Source of the DNA: Amycolatopsis benzoatilytica AK 16/65
GTDB taxonomy: Bacteria > Actinomycetota > Actinomycetes > Mycobacteriales > Pseudonocardiaceae
NCBI RefSeq assembly: GCF_000383915.1
Contig: NZ_KB912942.1
Span: 504,506 to 568,505, forward strand
Direction: 5' to 3'
Length of the DNA: 64,000 bases
Made by a program: the position numbers and the translations under genes. The notes under the pieces are model-generated. The model made no database searches. It was not told the DNA's origin and worked only from the letters and a program-made list of their open reading frames with translations. Below, piece after piece: positions 55,857 through 64,000 of the stretch (the first letter of the stretch is position 1; every line of letters starts with the position of its first letter).

Positions 55857-57257
55857 GTGCGCGTCCGCCTGCAGGGCATCGTCGTCACGCTCGTGGCGCT
55901 GCTCGTGTTCGGCCTGGGCATCCCGCTGGCGCTGAGCGTCGCGAGCAGCCTTCAGCAGCAGCTGTTCCTCGACCGGCTGACCGACACCTCCCGGTTCGCC
56001 TCCCTCGCCCAGCGTCCGCTGCTGGACAACCATCTCGGCCTGCTGGAGCCCGAACTGCGCCGGTACACCGAGGTGTACGGGGTGAAGGTGATCGTGGTGA
56101 ACCAGGACGGCGCGGTGGTGCTGAGCTCGCTCGGCGGCACCGACGCCGAACGCGTCGACCGGGCCGCGATCGACACGCCGGTGAACAAGGCACTCGCCGC
56201 GCGACCGCCGGAGGCCGGGTCGCTGCTGATGCCGTGGGCGAGCGCGCCGCTGGTGCTGGCCGAGCCGATCCTGATCGACGGCGAGGTACGCGGCGCCGTG
56301 GTGACGGAATCGGCCACCGACAGCATCCGGACCCGGCTGCTGTGGCAGTGGCTGCTGCTCGCGGCGGCGTCGCTGGTCGCGTTCGGGCTCGCGTTGCTGG
56401 TCGCGCTGCCGGTGGTGCGCTGGACACTGCGCCCGGTGCGCCGGCTCGACGAGGCGACCGGTGCGCTGGTCGCGTCCGTGGTCAGCGGCCGCGAGGCGGA
56501 GCCGGTGGGGGAGAGCGGAGGCCCGCCGGAGCTGCGCCAGCTCGGCCGGTCCTTCGACCGGATGGCGGCCAGTGTTTCCGAAGCGCTCGCCGCGCAGCGC
56601 GCGTTCGTCGCCGACGCCTCGCATCAGCTGCGCAATCCGTTGACCGCGCTGAAGATCCGGCTGGGCAACTTGAACGGCCAGGTCACCGACGAAGCCGCGG
56701 CCGCCGACCTCGAAGCGGCGCAGGTCGATGCCAAGCGGCTGAACCAGATCCTCGACGAGCTGCTGTCGATGGCCCGCGCCGAGGCGGCGGGCGGGGAACT
56801 GGTTTCGGTGGACCTCGCCGAGGTGATCGCGGACCGGGTCGCGGACTGGTCGGTCGTCGGAGCCGCCCGTGAGGTCGCGTTGACCAGCACGGTCGACGTG
56901 CACGGCGCGCATGTCCTGGTGCCGCCGCGCGGGCTGGAGGTCATCCTCGACGCGTTGCTGGACAACGCGCTCAAGTTCAGCCCATCGGGTACCGCGGTCG
57001 AGGTCTCCGCGACGGTCGACGGCGGGCGGGCCGCGCTGTCGATCCGCGACCACGGCCCCGGCTTGCGCGAGGACGAGCTGGAGCGCGCGACCGACCGGTT
57101 CTGGCGCAGCCCAGCGCACCAGAACGTGCCCGGGTCCGGCCTGGGCCTGGCGATCGTGACCGAGATCGTCCGGCATTCCGGCGGCGACGTGCGACTGTCC
57201 CTGCCCGAGGGCGGCGGGCTGCGGATCGTTATGGACTTCCCGGTCGAGGAGCGCTGA
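55857..57257 (+). CDS. Sensor histidine kinase
   Basis: 466 residues. Helices at about 7-29 and 160-184 flank a short external sensor domain. Then come a HAMP-like linker, the H-box FVADASHQLRNPLTALKIRL (His about 255), N-box LDALLDNALKFSPSG, and G-boxes RDHGPGLRE and GSGLGLAIV. It resembles TctE-type kinases. The converging TAXI lipoprotein gene may encode its ligand-binding partner. Confidence 0.92.
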   Translation: MRVRLQGIVVTLVALLVFGLGIPLALSVASSLQQQLFLDRLTDTSRFASLAQRPLLDNHLGLLEPELRRYTEVYGVKVIVVNQDGAVVLSSLGGTDAERVDRAAIDTPVNKALAARPPEAGSLLMPWASAPLVLAEPILIDGEVRGAVVTESATDSIRTRLLWQWLLLAAASLVAFGLALLVALPVVRWTLRPVRRLDEATGALVASVVSGREAEPVGESGGPPELRQLGRSFDRMAASVSEALAAQRAFVADASHQLRNPLTALKIRLGNLNGQVTDEAAAADLEAAQVDAKRLNQILDELLSMARAEAAGGELVSVDLAEVIADRVADWSVVGAAREVALTSTVDVHGAHVLVPPRGLEVILDALLDNALKFSPSGTAVEVSATVDGGRAALSIRDHGPGLREDELERATDRFWRSPAHQNVPGSGLGLAIVTEIVRHSGGDVRLSLPEGGGLRIVMDFPVEER

Positions 57258-57287
57258 CGGGAACGCGCATCCGGGAATCTGCCGAAA

Positions 57288-58205
57288 CTAGACCTTCTCC
57301 GCGCGGTAATACGCCAGCGCGCCCGGGTGCAGCGGGAGCGGCTCGGTCTCGATCCCGGGATGGACGTCGATCGACAGCGCGGCCCGGTTCACCGCCGCGA
57401 GCTGCGGGCGGGCGTCGTAGAGACCCTTGGTGAGCGCCTCGGCGACGTCGGCCGGCATCGACGTGGGCACGACCAGGAAGTTCGGCACGACGAGCGTCGT
57501 GACCGGGCCGGGCTGGTCGTACGTGCTGCCCGGGATGGTCGCGGTGCCGTACACCGTGCTGAACCGCTGCATGCCCGGCATCAGCGCGGACAGGTCGAGC
57601 AACCGCAGGCCGATCTCCCGGTTGTACTGGGTGATCAGCGGGGTCGGCAGGCCGCCGGACCAGAACAGGGCGTCGATCTTGCGGTCGCGCAGCGCGGCGA
57701 GCGACGCTTCGAGCCCGAGCGGGGTTACCGGGCTGATCCCTTTCAGCCCGGCGACCTGCAGGACCCGGTCCGCGATGTACTCGACCCCGGACTCCGGCGA
57801 GCCGACCGCGATGGGGTGCCCCTTGAGCATCCCGACCGAGGTGTAGGGCGAGTCCTCGCGGACGACGACGTGCAAGTAGTCGTCGTGGATGCGGGCGAGC
57901 GCGGCCAGCTTCCCGGGATGCGCGGCCGCCGCGTCCGCGGCCAGGTCCGCGGCGACGAACGCGACGTCCGCGCTCCCGGAAAGCACTCGGTTGAGGTTGT
58001 CCCGCGACCCTTGGGTGGCGAGCACGGCGGGCTGTTCGATGCCCAGTTCGCCGGCCCAGGCGGTGGCCAGCGGCGCGGCGAGATCGTGGTAGACGCCGCC
58101 CACCGATCCCGCCGCGACCCGCAGCCGCAGGCCCGGGAAGCTCGGCCCGCACCCGGTCAGCAGCACCATCAGCACCGCTAACGCCGCCGGCAGCCTCCAT
58201 CGCAT
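57288..58205 (-). CDS. TAXI-family solute-binding lipoprotein
   Basis: 305 residues. Signal peptide with lipobox VLLTGC-GPS (Cys about 19). TAXI pattern: RLRVAAGSVGGVYHDLAAPLATAWAGELG, QGSRDNLNRVLSGSADVAFV, GSPESGVEYIADRVLQVAG. TAXI proteins normally feed TRAP transporters, but no TRAP membrane subunit is nearby. It lies tail to tail with the histidine kinase (30 bp). Confidence 0.85.
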   Translation of the reverse strand: MRWRLPAALAVLMVLLTGCGPSFPGLRLRVAAGSVGGVYHDLAAPLATAWAGELGIEQPAVLATQGSRDNLNRVLSGSADVAFVAADLAADAAAAHPGKLAALARIHDDYLHVVVREDSPYTSVGMLKGHPIAVGSPESGVEYIADRVLQVAGLKGISPVTPLGLEASLAALRDRKIDALFWSGGLPTPLITQYNREIGLRLLDLSALMPGMQRFSTVYGTATIPGSTYDQPGPVTTLVVPNFLVVPTSMPADVAEALTKGLYDARPQLAAVNRAALSIDVHPGIETEPLPLHPGALAYYRAEKV

Positions 58206-58228
58206 GCAGCGATGGTGCCAGATCCGGC

Positions 58229-58975
58229 TCAGCCGGTGACGTCAGTCAGGCTGGTGCCCATCCGGATCGTGCTGAACGTCTGGGTCGCGGCCTGGTCGGC
58301 CTGGTGGTAGACGCCCCACTTCAGGTAGTCGCGGGTGCCGTCGTAGGTGGTGCCGGTGTAGCTGGTCGACCCGTTGGCGAACGTCTGCTGCTTGCCGCCG
58401 AACCAGAATTGGATGGTGCCTTTGGTGCGGTCGGCGGAGACGTGAAGCGCGAAGTCATACCACTTGTCGTTCTGGAACGGCGTGCTCCACAGCGGGACAT
58501 TGGTGTGGTCGGTGGTCCACTCGTCCAGCCGGAGTTTGCCGCCGATCACCTCCAGGACGATCGGGTGGTTCGCGGTGCCGGTGCTCGGGCTGCATTTCAG
58601 CTGGAACACGTACCGGCTGGTGGAATCGGTGATGTGGTACTTCGAGGACCAGCCGAGGTAAAACGTCTGGCCCTGCTTCACGTCCGGGCCCTCGACCTCG
58701 CACCGTTCGGCGCCGGCGGCCTGCTTGGCCACCCACACCTTTCCCTTGGCCGTGTCGCTCGCGGTGGTGAATTGGCTGCTGCCCTCGTCGCATTGGACCG
58801 ACTGGAACGCCGATGGCCCCTTGGCCGGGTCTGCGGACCAGGTGACCGAGGCCGGCGTGACGGCGGCGGACGGCGAAACCGGCGCGGCGGTCACCGGAGC
58901 CGCGGCGAACGCCGCCGCGGCAAGGGCGGCCACGCCCGCGAACGCTGTCGCGGAGCAGGCGAAAACTTTGTTCAC
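58229..58975 (-). CDS. Secreted polysaccharide-lyase-like protein
   Basis: 248 residues. N-terminal signal peptide (KVFACSATAFAGVAALAAAAFAAAPVTA). The mature part has a jelly-roll-like pattern seen in heparin lyase I / PL20-type proteins: FYLGWSSKYHITDSTSRYVFQLK, KWYDFALHVSADRTKGTIQFWFGGKQQTFANGS, YDGTRDYLKWGVYH. GTG 58975 follows GGAGG. Catalytic activity and substrate are not established. Confidence 0.7.
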   Translation of the reverse strand: MNKVFACSATAFAGVAALAAAAFAAAPVTAAPVSPSAAVTPASVTWSADPAKGPSAFQSVQCDEGSSQFTTASDTAKGKVWVAKQAAGAERCEVEGPDVKQGQTFYLGWSSKYHITDSTSRYVFQLKCSPSTGTANHPIVLEVIGGKLRLDEWTTDHTNVPLWSTPFQNDKWYDFALHVSADRTKGTIQFWFGGKQQTFANGSTSYTGTTYDGTRDYLKWGVYHQADQAATQTFSTIRMGTSLTDVTG

Positions 58976-59643
58976 TTTTCCTCCTGAGCGGCGGCGGTCA
59001 GAGTGGAAACAATGCTGGGGAGCATATCGGCTGGAGATTCCGGAAAACAATCGGGAGTTTCTCCGCGGAGTCGGGGTCTCTGGGCAGGGCCGGGTCGGTG
59101 GTCGCGGTGTCCGCCCGGACGAGTCGGGCTTTCGTCGCTCCCACAGGACCTTTGCTTCGAGAAGTCCGTGGAGGGCCCCTTGCCGGAATGAGATTCCCTT
59201 CGGGGTTTCTCGCGGACTTGTCGCGCTCAGTGAGATACCTCTTTGTTCCGGATGGTCGATTCGACGCCATTTCTTTCCCGGTCAATGGGTATCTTTCCCG
59301 GTTATCGGAATGGGTGGCGGCATAACGGGAATCCGGCTGACGTTCCCGGTCCGACGCGACGACGCCGTCGCGGTGCGCCGGGACACCCGCTCGGTTCTGT
59401 CGTCCCCGCGGAGGAGGACGGCGGGTGGTCGCTGTCCGACGACGCGGCAGACGAGATGGTCGGCGCGCTCCGCGGCCGTCGGCACGGGTCGGCTGTGCGC
59501 TGATCCATCAGGCGGGCAATCCGGAGATCGAGCTCGCGGCGCTGTCCCGGGACGAGGCGATGGACGGCTCGGCCGGTTTGGGGCCGAAGGCGTCGAGCGG
59601 GCCTCGGCAAGGCAGAAGAAGCGCGAGGCTACCCTGGACCGCG
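58976..59643. other. 668-bp gap with palindrome copy E and possible gene debris
   Basis: No intact gene. Fragments such as [20 protein letters not shown] and [26 protein letters not shown] follow each other in different frames between 59330 and 59490, suggesting a small decayed gene I cannot name. Confidence 0.35.
59162..59219. repeat. Intergenic palindrome, copy E (degenerate)
   Basis: AAGTCCG (59162-59168) pairs with CGGACTT (59213-59219). Inside, GGGCCCCTTGCCGGAAT and ATTCCCTTCGGGG pair imperfectly. The order of blocks is the same as in copies B and D. Confidence 0.65.
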
Positions 59644-61125
59644 ATGAACGCGAAAACGTACCAGATCCGCACGTTCGGCTGCCAGATGAACGTGCACGAC
59701 TCCGAACGGCTCGCCGGCCAGCTCGAGGAAGCCGGCTACGTCCCCGTCGCCGGGGAGACGAAGCCGGATCTGGTCGTGTTCAACACCTGCGCGGTGCGGG
59801 AGAACGCGGACAACAAGCTGTACGGCACGCTCGGCCACCTGCGCCCGGACAAGGTCGCGAACCCGGACATGCAGATCGCCGTCGGCGGCTGTCTCGCGCA
59901 GAAGGACCGCGGCGACATCGTCAAGCGCGCGCCGTGGGTCGACGTCGTCTTCGGGACGCACAACATCGGCTCGCTGCCGACGCTGCTGGAGCGCGCGCGG
60001 CACAACGCCGAGGCCGAGGTCGAAATCCTCGAATCGCTCGAGACGTTCCCGTCCACGCTGCCCGCCCGCCGCGAATCGTCGTACGCGAGCTGGGTGTCGG
60101 TTTCGGTCGGCTGCAACAACACCTGCACGTTCTGCATCGTGCCGTCGCTGCGCGGCAAGGAGCGCGACCGCCGCCCCGGCGAGATCCTCGCCGAGGTCGA
60201 GGCGCTGGTCGCGGAGGGCGTGCTCGAAGTGACTTTGCTGGGTCAGAACGTCAACTCCTACGGCGTCGAGTTCGGCGACCGGCTCGCGTTCGGCAAACTG
60301 CTGCGCGCGACCGGCGGGATCGACGGGCTGGAGCGCGTGCGGTTCACCTCGCCGCATCCGGCCGCGTTCACCTCCGACGTGATCGAGGCGATGGCCGAGA
60401 CGCCGAACGTCTGCCACCAGCTGCACATGCCGCTGCAGTCCGGTTCGGACCGGGTGCTGCGCGAGATGCGCCGCTCGTACCGGTCCACGCGGTTCCTGAA
60501 CATCCTCGACGAGGTGCGCGCCGCGATGCCGGACGCCGCCATCACCACCGACATCATCGTCGGCTTCCCCGGCGAGACCGAGGAGGACTTCCAGGCGACG
60601 CTGGACGTCGTGCGCGCCGCCCGGTTCTCCAGCGCGTTCACCTTCCAGTACTCGAAGCGCCCCGGGACGCCCGCCGCGGAGATGGTCGAACAGCTGCCGA
60701 AGGCGGTCGTGCAGGAGCGCTACGACCGGCTGGTCGAGCTGCAGAACGAGATCTCCTGGGAAGAGAACCGCAAGCTGGTCGGCAGCCGGGTCGAGCTGCT
60801 GGTGGCCGCGGGAGAAGGCCGCAAGGACGCCGAGACGCACCGGATGAGCGGCCGCGCCCGCGACGGGCGGCTGGTGCACTTCACGCCTTCGGGCCCGGCG
60901 GTGGACCGCGCGGTCCGGCCGGGCGACGTCGTGGAGACGGTGATCAGCTACGGCGCACCGCACCATCTGGTCGCCGACGGCGACCTCCGGACGCACCGCC
61001 GCACCAAGGCGGGCGACAACGCCGAAGCCGGTCTTCGGCCCAAGACGAGCGGGGTCACCCTGGGGCTGCCGGGCTTCGGCGCCCCGGCGGCGCAGCCGGC
61101 CCCGGTGAGTGGGTGTGCAGGATGA
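59644..61125 (+). CDS. miaB: tRNA-2-methylthio-N6-dimethylallyladenosine synthase
   Basis: 493 residues. A radical-SAM methylthiotransferase that adds the ms2 group to i6A37 of tRNA. The N-terminal UPF0004 domain includes [13 protein letters not shown] and [10 protein letters not shown] with cluster cysteines; the radical-SAM motif is [15 protein letters not shown] (about 157-164); a TRAM domain ends the conserved part. ATG 59644 gives the family start. Works on the product of MiaA, encoded at the window end. Confidence 0.96.
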   Translation: MNAKTYQIRTFGCQMNVHDSERLAGQLEEAGYVPVAGETKPDLVVFNTCAVRENADNKLYGTLGHLRPDKVANPDMQIAVGGCLAQKDRGDIVKRAPWVDVVFGTHNIGSLPTLLERARHNAEAEVEILESLETFPSTLPARRESSYASWVSVSVGCNNTCTFCIVPSLRGKERDRRPGEILAEVEALVAEGVLEVTLLGQNVNSYGVEFGDRLAFGKLLRATGGIDGLERVRFTSPHPAAFTSDVIEAMAETPNVCHQLHMPLQSGSDRVLREMRRSYRSTRFLNILDEVRAAMPDAAITTDIIVGFPGETEEDFQATLDVVRAARFSSAFTFQYSKRPGTPAAEMVEQLPKAVVQERYDRLVELQNEISWEENRKLVGSRVELLVAAGEGRKDAETHRMSGRARDGRLVHFTPSGPAVDRAVRPGDVVETVISYGAPHHLVADGDLRTHRRTKAGDNAEAGLRPKTSGVTLGLPGFGAPAAQPAPVSGCAG

Positions 61126-61598
61126 GCGAACCGGGAACGCCGGCCGAGGTCGAGCGGCAGCTGGGCGAAGAGATCGACAGCGTCGGCCGGGTCTGGTCGC
61201 GGACGATCGAGCTGGGCAGGCGCGGATTCACCATCTCGGTGCTGATCTTCGTGCTGCTGATCATGCAGCTGCTGCCGTGGGCCGAGGGCCGCGCGGGCTG
61301 GGAAACGCTGGCCGGGCACGCCGGCGGCGTCCCGCAGCTGTTCGCGGCGACGTCGACCGGCATCGGCGTGTTCGTGGGTGCGGTGGCCCTGGTGTCGCGG
61401 CGCTGGTGGATCGCCTGGTGCGCCGCACTGGGCGGCTGGTTCGCTTCGGTGGACGGCCTGCTGGCGATCTGGTCGCAGCAGTCCGCGCACGCGAGCGGCG
61501 CGGTCGGCGGCGGCCCGGGGATCGGCATGATCGTGGCGTGGATCGCGACGATCGTCCTCGCGACGATGTGGATGCGGACGGCGTTTTCCCGCGCCTGA
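61122..61598 (+). CDS. Membrane protein coupled to miaB (Rv2732c-like)
   Basis: 158 residues, four membrane helices (about 35-50, 70-90, 93-112, 132-152) after a soluble N-terminus. The ATG overlaps the miaB stop (ATGA). A membrane protein follows miaB in M. tuberculosis too (Rv2732c). Function unknown. Confidence 0.8.
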   Translation: MSEPGTPAEVERQLGEEIDSVGRVWSRTIELGRRGFTISVLIFVLLIMQLLPWAEGRAGWETLAGHAGGVPQLFAATSTGIGVFVGAVALVSRRWWIAWCAALGGWFASVDGLLAIWSQQSAHASGAVGGGPGIGMIVAWIATIVLATMWMRTAFSRA

Positions 61599-61618
61599 TC
61601 CCTTCCGTCCAGGTTCGG

Positions 61619-61661
61619 GACGGGCCCGTTGAGGGAATCTGATTCCCTCAACGGGCCCGTC
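61619..61661. repeat. Intergenic palindrome, copy F (perfect 21-bp arms)
   Basis: The left arm 61619-61639 starts GACGGGCCCGTTGAGGGAAT and pairs perfectly with 61641-61661 around one central T, as in copy C. Located between converging genes. Confidence 0.9.
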
Positions 61662-61687
61662 GCGGCTTTCGGGGGCAGGCAGCGAAA

Positions 61688-61716
61688 ACGGCCGGCACCC
61701 CAGGGGCACCGGCCGT
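61688..61716 (-). terminator. Rho-independent terminator of the DUF349 gene
   Basis: Read leftward, ACGGCCGG ... CCGGCCGT forms an 8-bp stem with an inner GCCCC/GGGGT extension and is followed by TTTTC. It lies just after the DUF349 stop. Confidence 0.75.
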
Positions 61717-61729
61717 CTCGTTCCAACCC

Positions 61730-63043
61730 TCAGCGATCCGCGACGGCGGCCTCCGCTGCCTGCATCCATTCGCGCCACTGCGCGGCCTGCTCCTCGGCCT
61801 TCTTCGCCCGTCGCTCGTCGCCGGCCGCTCGGGCCTTCGCCGCCTGGGACTCGAACTGCTCCACGCGCTCGCGGAACTGGGCGGCCCGGGCCATCGCCTC
61901 CGGGTCGGTGCGGCGCCAGAGGCTGTCCTCGGCCGACTTCACCGCGTCCTGCACGGCCTTGAGCCGGCCGTCCAGCTCGCGGATGCGTTCGCGCGGGACC
62001 TTGCCGATCTCGTCCCACTGCTCCTGGATCCGGCGCAGCGCCGACTTGGCCGCGTCCAGGTTCGCCGCGACGTCGATCTTCTCGGCCTCGGCCAGCAGCT
62101 CTTCCTTGCGCACCGCGTTGCCGGCGAACTCCGCGTCGCGCTCGGAGAACACCGCCGAGCGGCGGGCGAAGAAGGCGTCCTGGGCGGCGCGGAACCGCTG
62201 CCACAGCGCCTCGTCGCTGTCCTTCGGCGCGCGCCCGGCGGCCTTCCACTCGGCCATCAGCTCCTTGTAGCGGCCGGCGGTGGCGCCCCAGTCGTCCGAC
62301 TCGGACAGCGCTTCCGCCTCGGCGATGAGCTCTTCCTTGCGGTGCTTCGCGCTCGCCCGCTGCTTGTCCAGCTCGGCGAAGTGCGAGCCGCGGCGGCGGT
62401 TGAACGCCTCGCGGGCTTTCGAGAACCGCTTCCACAGCTCGTCGTCGGTCTTGCGGTCGACGCCCTTGACCGTCTTCCACTCGTCGAGGATCGCGCGCAG
62501 CCGGTCGCCGGCGACCTTCCACTGGGTGGAGTCGGCGGCGATCTTCTCCGCCTCCTCGGCCAGCGCCTGCTTGCGTGCGACGGCAGCGGCGCGGGCTTCT
62601 TCGCGCTCGTGCTTGACGTTGACCAGCGCCTTCTCCGCCAGGCCGATCACGAACTCGAGCCGCGCGGCCAGCGCCGCGAGGTCGCCGACCACGGCTGCCT
62701 CGCCGAGGCCGTCGCGGATCTGGGTCGCGCTCGAGAGCGCGTGCTTCGGGTCGCCCGCGCCGGAGTTCAGCCGCGTTTCGAGCAGTTCGACCTCGGTGCG
62801 CACGTCGTCGAAGCGGCGCGCGTAGTGCAGCAGACCCTCTTCGGGAGTGCCGGCCTGCCAGACCCCGACCTCGCGCTCGCCGTCCGCGGTGAAGACATAG
62901 ACGGTGCCTTCGTCGTTGACCCGGCCCCAGTTGGCGGGGGCGGGTTCGGCCGGCGGCACCGGCGGTGCGGCAGGGCCCGCGCCCTGCGCGTGCGGCACCG
63001 GGTGCGGTGCCGGAGTGCCGGGGGACGTGTTCTCCTGGGCCAT
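61730..63043 (-). CDS. DUF349 domain protein
   Basis: 437 residues. A proline-rich N-terminus (about 1-38), a small beta region (WGRVNDEGTVYVFTADGEREVGVWQ), then several DUF349 helical repeats (ILDEWKTVKGVDRKTDDELWKRFSKAREAF, LMAEWKAAGRAPKDSDEALWQRFRAAQDAFF) and a C-terminal coiled coil. Found between miaB and miaA also in mycobacteria (Rv2731). ATG 63043 has AAGGAG upstream. Role unknown. Confidence 0.9.
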   Translation of the reverse strand: MAQENTSPGTPAPHPVPHAQGAGPAAPPVPPAEPAPANWGRVNDEGTVYVFTADGEREVGVWQAGTPEEGLLHYARRFDDVRTEVELLETRLNSGAGDPKHALSSATQIRDGLGEAAVVGDLAALAARLEFVIGLAEKALVNVKHEREEARAAAVARKQALAEEAEKIAADSTQWKVAGDRLRAILDEWKTVKGVDRKTDDELWKRFSKAREAFNRRRGSHFAELDKQRASAKHRKEELIAEAEALSESDDWGATAGRYKELMAEWKAAGRAPKDSDEALWQRFRAAQDAFFARRSAVFSERDAEFAGNAVRKEELLAEAEKIDVAANLDAAKSALRRIQEQWDEIGKVPRERIRELDGRLKAVQDAVKSAEDSLWRRTDPEAMARAAQFRERVEQFESQAAKARAAGDERRAKKAEEQAAQWREWMQAAEAAVADR

Positions 63044-63265
63044 CGCAGGCTCCTTATCGCCTGTACGCCCGCGGCTGCGGGCGCCCCGCCGCGTGAGCGG
63101 GGCCGGGTTACGCTGTCGTGCTTCTCCAGGGGCATGGGGCCCCAGCGGCATTGAAGCAGCTCAGCGCCCGCCGTGGTACTCCGATGAGTTCCCTGAAGCC
63201 GTTGATCCTACTTCTCCTTGACGCTCTGTGCCCGTGCCTGGCCCGGCCGGGTACCGTTCGCCAGC

Positions 63266-64000
63266 GTGATCAGCCCTGTTCAACCGCTCCGTCCAGTGGC
63301 TGTCGTCGGCCCTACCGCGACCGGCAAGACGGCGCTCGCGGTCGAGCTGGCGCTGGCGTTGGACGGCGAAGTGGTGAACGCCGACGCGCTGCAGCTCTAC
63401 CGCGGCATGGACATCGGCACCGCCAAAGCGACCACGGCGGAACGGCGCGGCGTCCCGCATCACCTGCTCGACGTGCTCGACGTGACTGAGACCGCGTCGG
63501 TCGCCGCCTATCAGCGCGACGCCCGCCGCACGATCGAGCGGATTCTGGCCACCGGCCGGGTACCGGTGCTGACCGGCGGCTCGGGCCTGTACGTCCAAGC
63601 TGTCCTGGACGATCTCAAGTTCCCCGGCACTGATCCGGCGGTGCGCGCCCGGCTCGACAGCGAGGCCGCCGAGCTCGGCACCGCCGCGCTCTACACCCGG
63701 CTGCAGCAGCTCGATCCGGCGGCGGCGGTGGCGATCCTGCCCACCAACACCCGGCGCATCGTGCGCGCGCTGGAGGTCATCGAGATCACCGGAGAACCGT
63801 TCTCGGCGAACCTGCCCAAGCCCGGGCCGGCGCGCTGGGACACCGTGCTGATCGGTGTCGACCGCGAGGTCGCCGAGCTGGACGAGCGCGTCGACCTGCG
63901 GGTGGAGCGGATGTTCGAGGCGGGTCTGGTCGACGAGGTGCGCGAGCTGATCAAGCACGGCCTGCGCGAGGGGAAGACCGCTTCGCGGGCGCTCGGCTAC
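63266..64000 (+). CDS. miaA: tRNA dimethylallyltransferase (3' truncated by window)
   Basis: 245 codons visible, running off the window. It transfers dimethylallyl to A37 of tRNA, preparing the MiaB substrate. Walker [18 protein letters not shown] (about 13-29), [55 protein letters not shown] and the start of the KTASRALGY motif are present. GTG 63266 gives [22 protein letters not shown]. No stop is visible. Confidence 0.96.
   Translation, partial: MISPVQPLRPVAVVGPTATGKTALAVELALALDGEVVNADALQLYRGMDIGTAKATTAERRGVPHHLLDVLDVTETASVAAYQRDARRTIERILATGRVPVLTGGSGLYVQAVLDDLKFPGTDPAVRARLDSEAAELGTAALYTRLQQLDPAAAVAILPTNTRRIVRALEVIEITGEPFSANLPKPGPARWDTVLIGVDREVAELDERVDLRVERMFEAGLVDEVRELIKHGLREGKTASRALGY

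Noticed and set aside
58725..61598. A 957-codon frame through miaB into the membrane protein gene
   Set aside because: It is the frame of the downstream membrane protein extended upstream out of frame with miaB. The radical-SAM motifs lie in another frame.

Overview
The window is a G+C-rich actinobacterial chromosome segment, most likely from Amycolatopsis or a close relative in the Pseudonocardiaceae. The reasons are the strong third-position G/C codon bias, frequent GTG starts, many 1-4 nt stop/start overlaps (ATGA, GTGA, TGATG), a mycothiol-type enzyme, LexA boxes of the TCGAAC-N4-GTTCGA type, and gene orders also known from mycobacteria and corynebacteria. It holds about 50 credible genes. 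I saw no tRNA, rRNA, CRISPR array, insertion sequence or prophage.

Region 1 (1-18 kb): the 3' part of gltB with gltD (ammonium assimilation), aroG (class II DAHP synthase), a WS/DGAT acyltransferase, and a translationally coupled leftward operon of a PASTA Ser/Thr kinase, an NfeD-like OB protein, a flotillin and an unknown protein. A divergent Rv2175c-like DNA-binding protein, an MFS exporter/CGNR zinc-finger pair and a leftward carotenoid operon (GGPP synthase, crtI, crtB) follow. A MerB-like protein gene and metF come next. aroG, the kinase, the Rv2175c-like gene, the prenyl synthase and metF resemble the M. tuberculosis Rv2178c-Rv2172c neighbourhood.

Region 2 (18-29 kb): a DUF885 protein, a DMT/EamA exporter preceded by a leaderless leader peptide and an attenuator-like RNA, a GNAT/YbaK pair, a LexA-box-controlled SAV_6107-type HEPN gene overlapping a mycothiol-dependent enzyme gene, a VOC protein, a decayed GntR regulator, an ACT-GNAT fusion, and def.

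Region 3 (29-39 kb): an Lhr helicase, a GT-C-type membrane protein, an Hsp70-like membrane protein, and the DUF3046-recA-recX block with a LexA box before recA.

Region 4 (39-51.6 kb) looks accessory. It has both Entner-Doudoroff enzymes (edd, eda), a DUF574-type methyltransferase, gene-poor DNA around a MerR regulator and cspA, and an Sdh1-type succinate dehydrogenase operon with a CRP-like site upstream. It lies between recX and gluABCD, genes I recall as close neighbours in corynebacteria.

Region 5 (51.6-64 kb): glutamate-type ABC transporter gluABCD, a two-component system facing an orphan TAXI binding lipoprotein, a secreted polysaccharide-lyase-like protein, then miaB, a membrane protein, a DUF349 protein and the 5' part of miaA.

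The main non-coding features are a family of about six related long palindromes in intergenic DNA, the peptide-leader attenuator before the EamA gene, and two LexA-controlled promoters.
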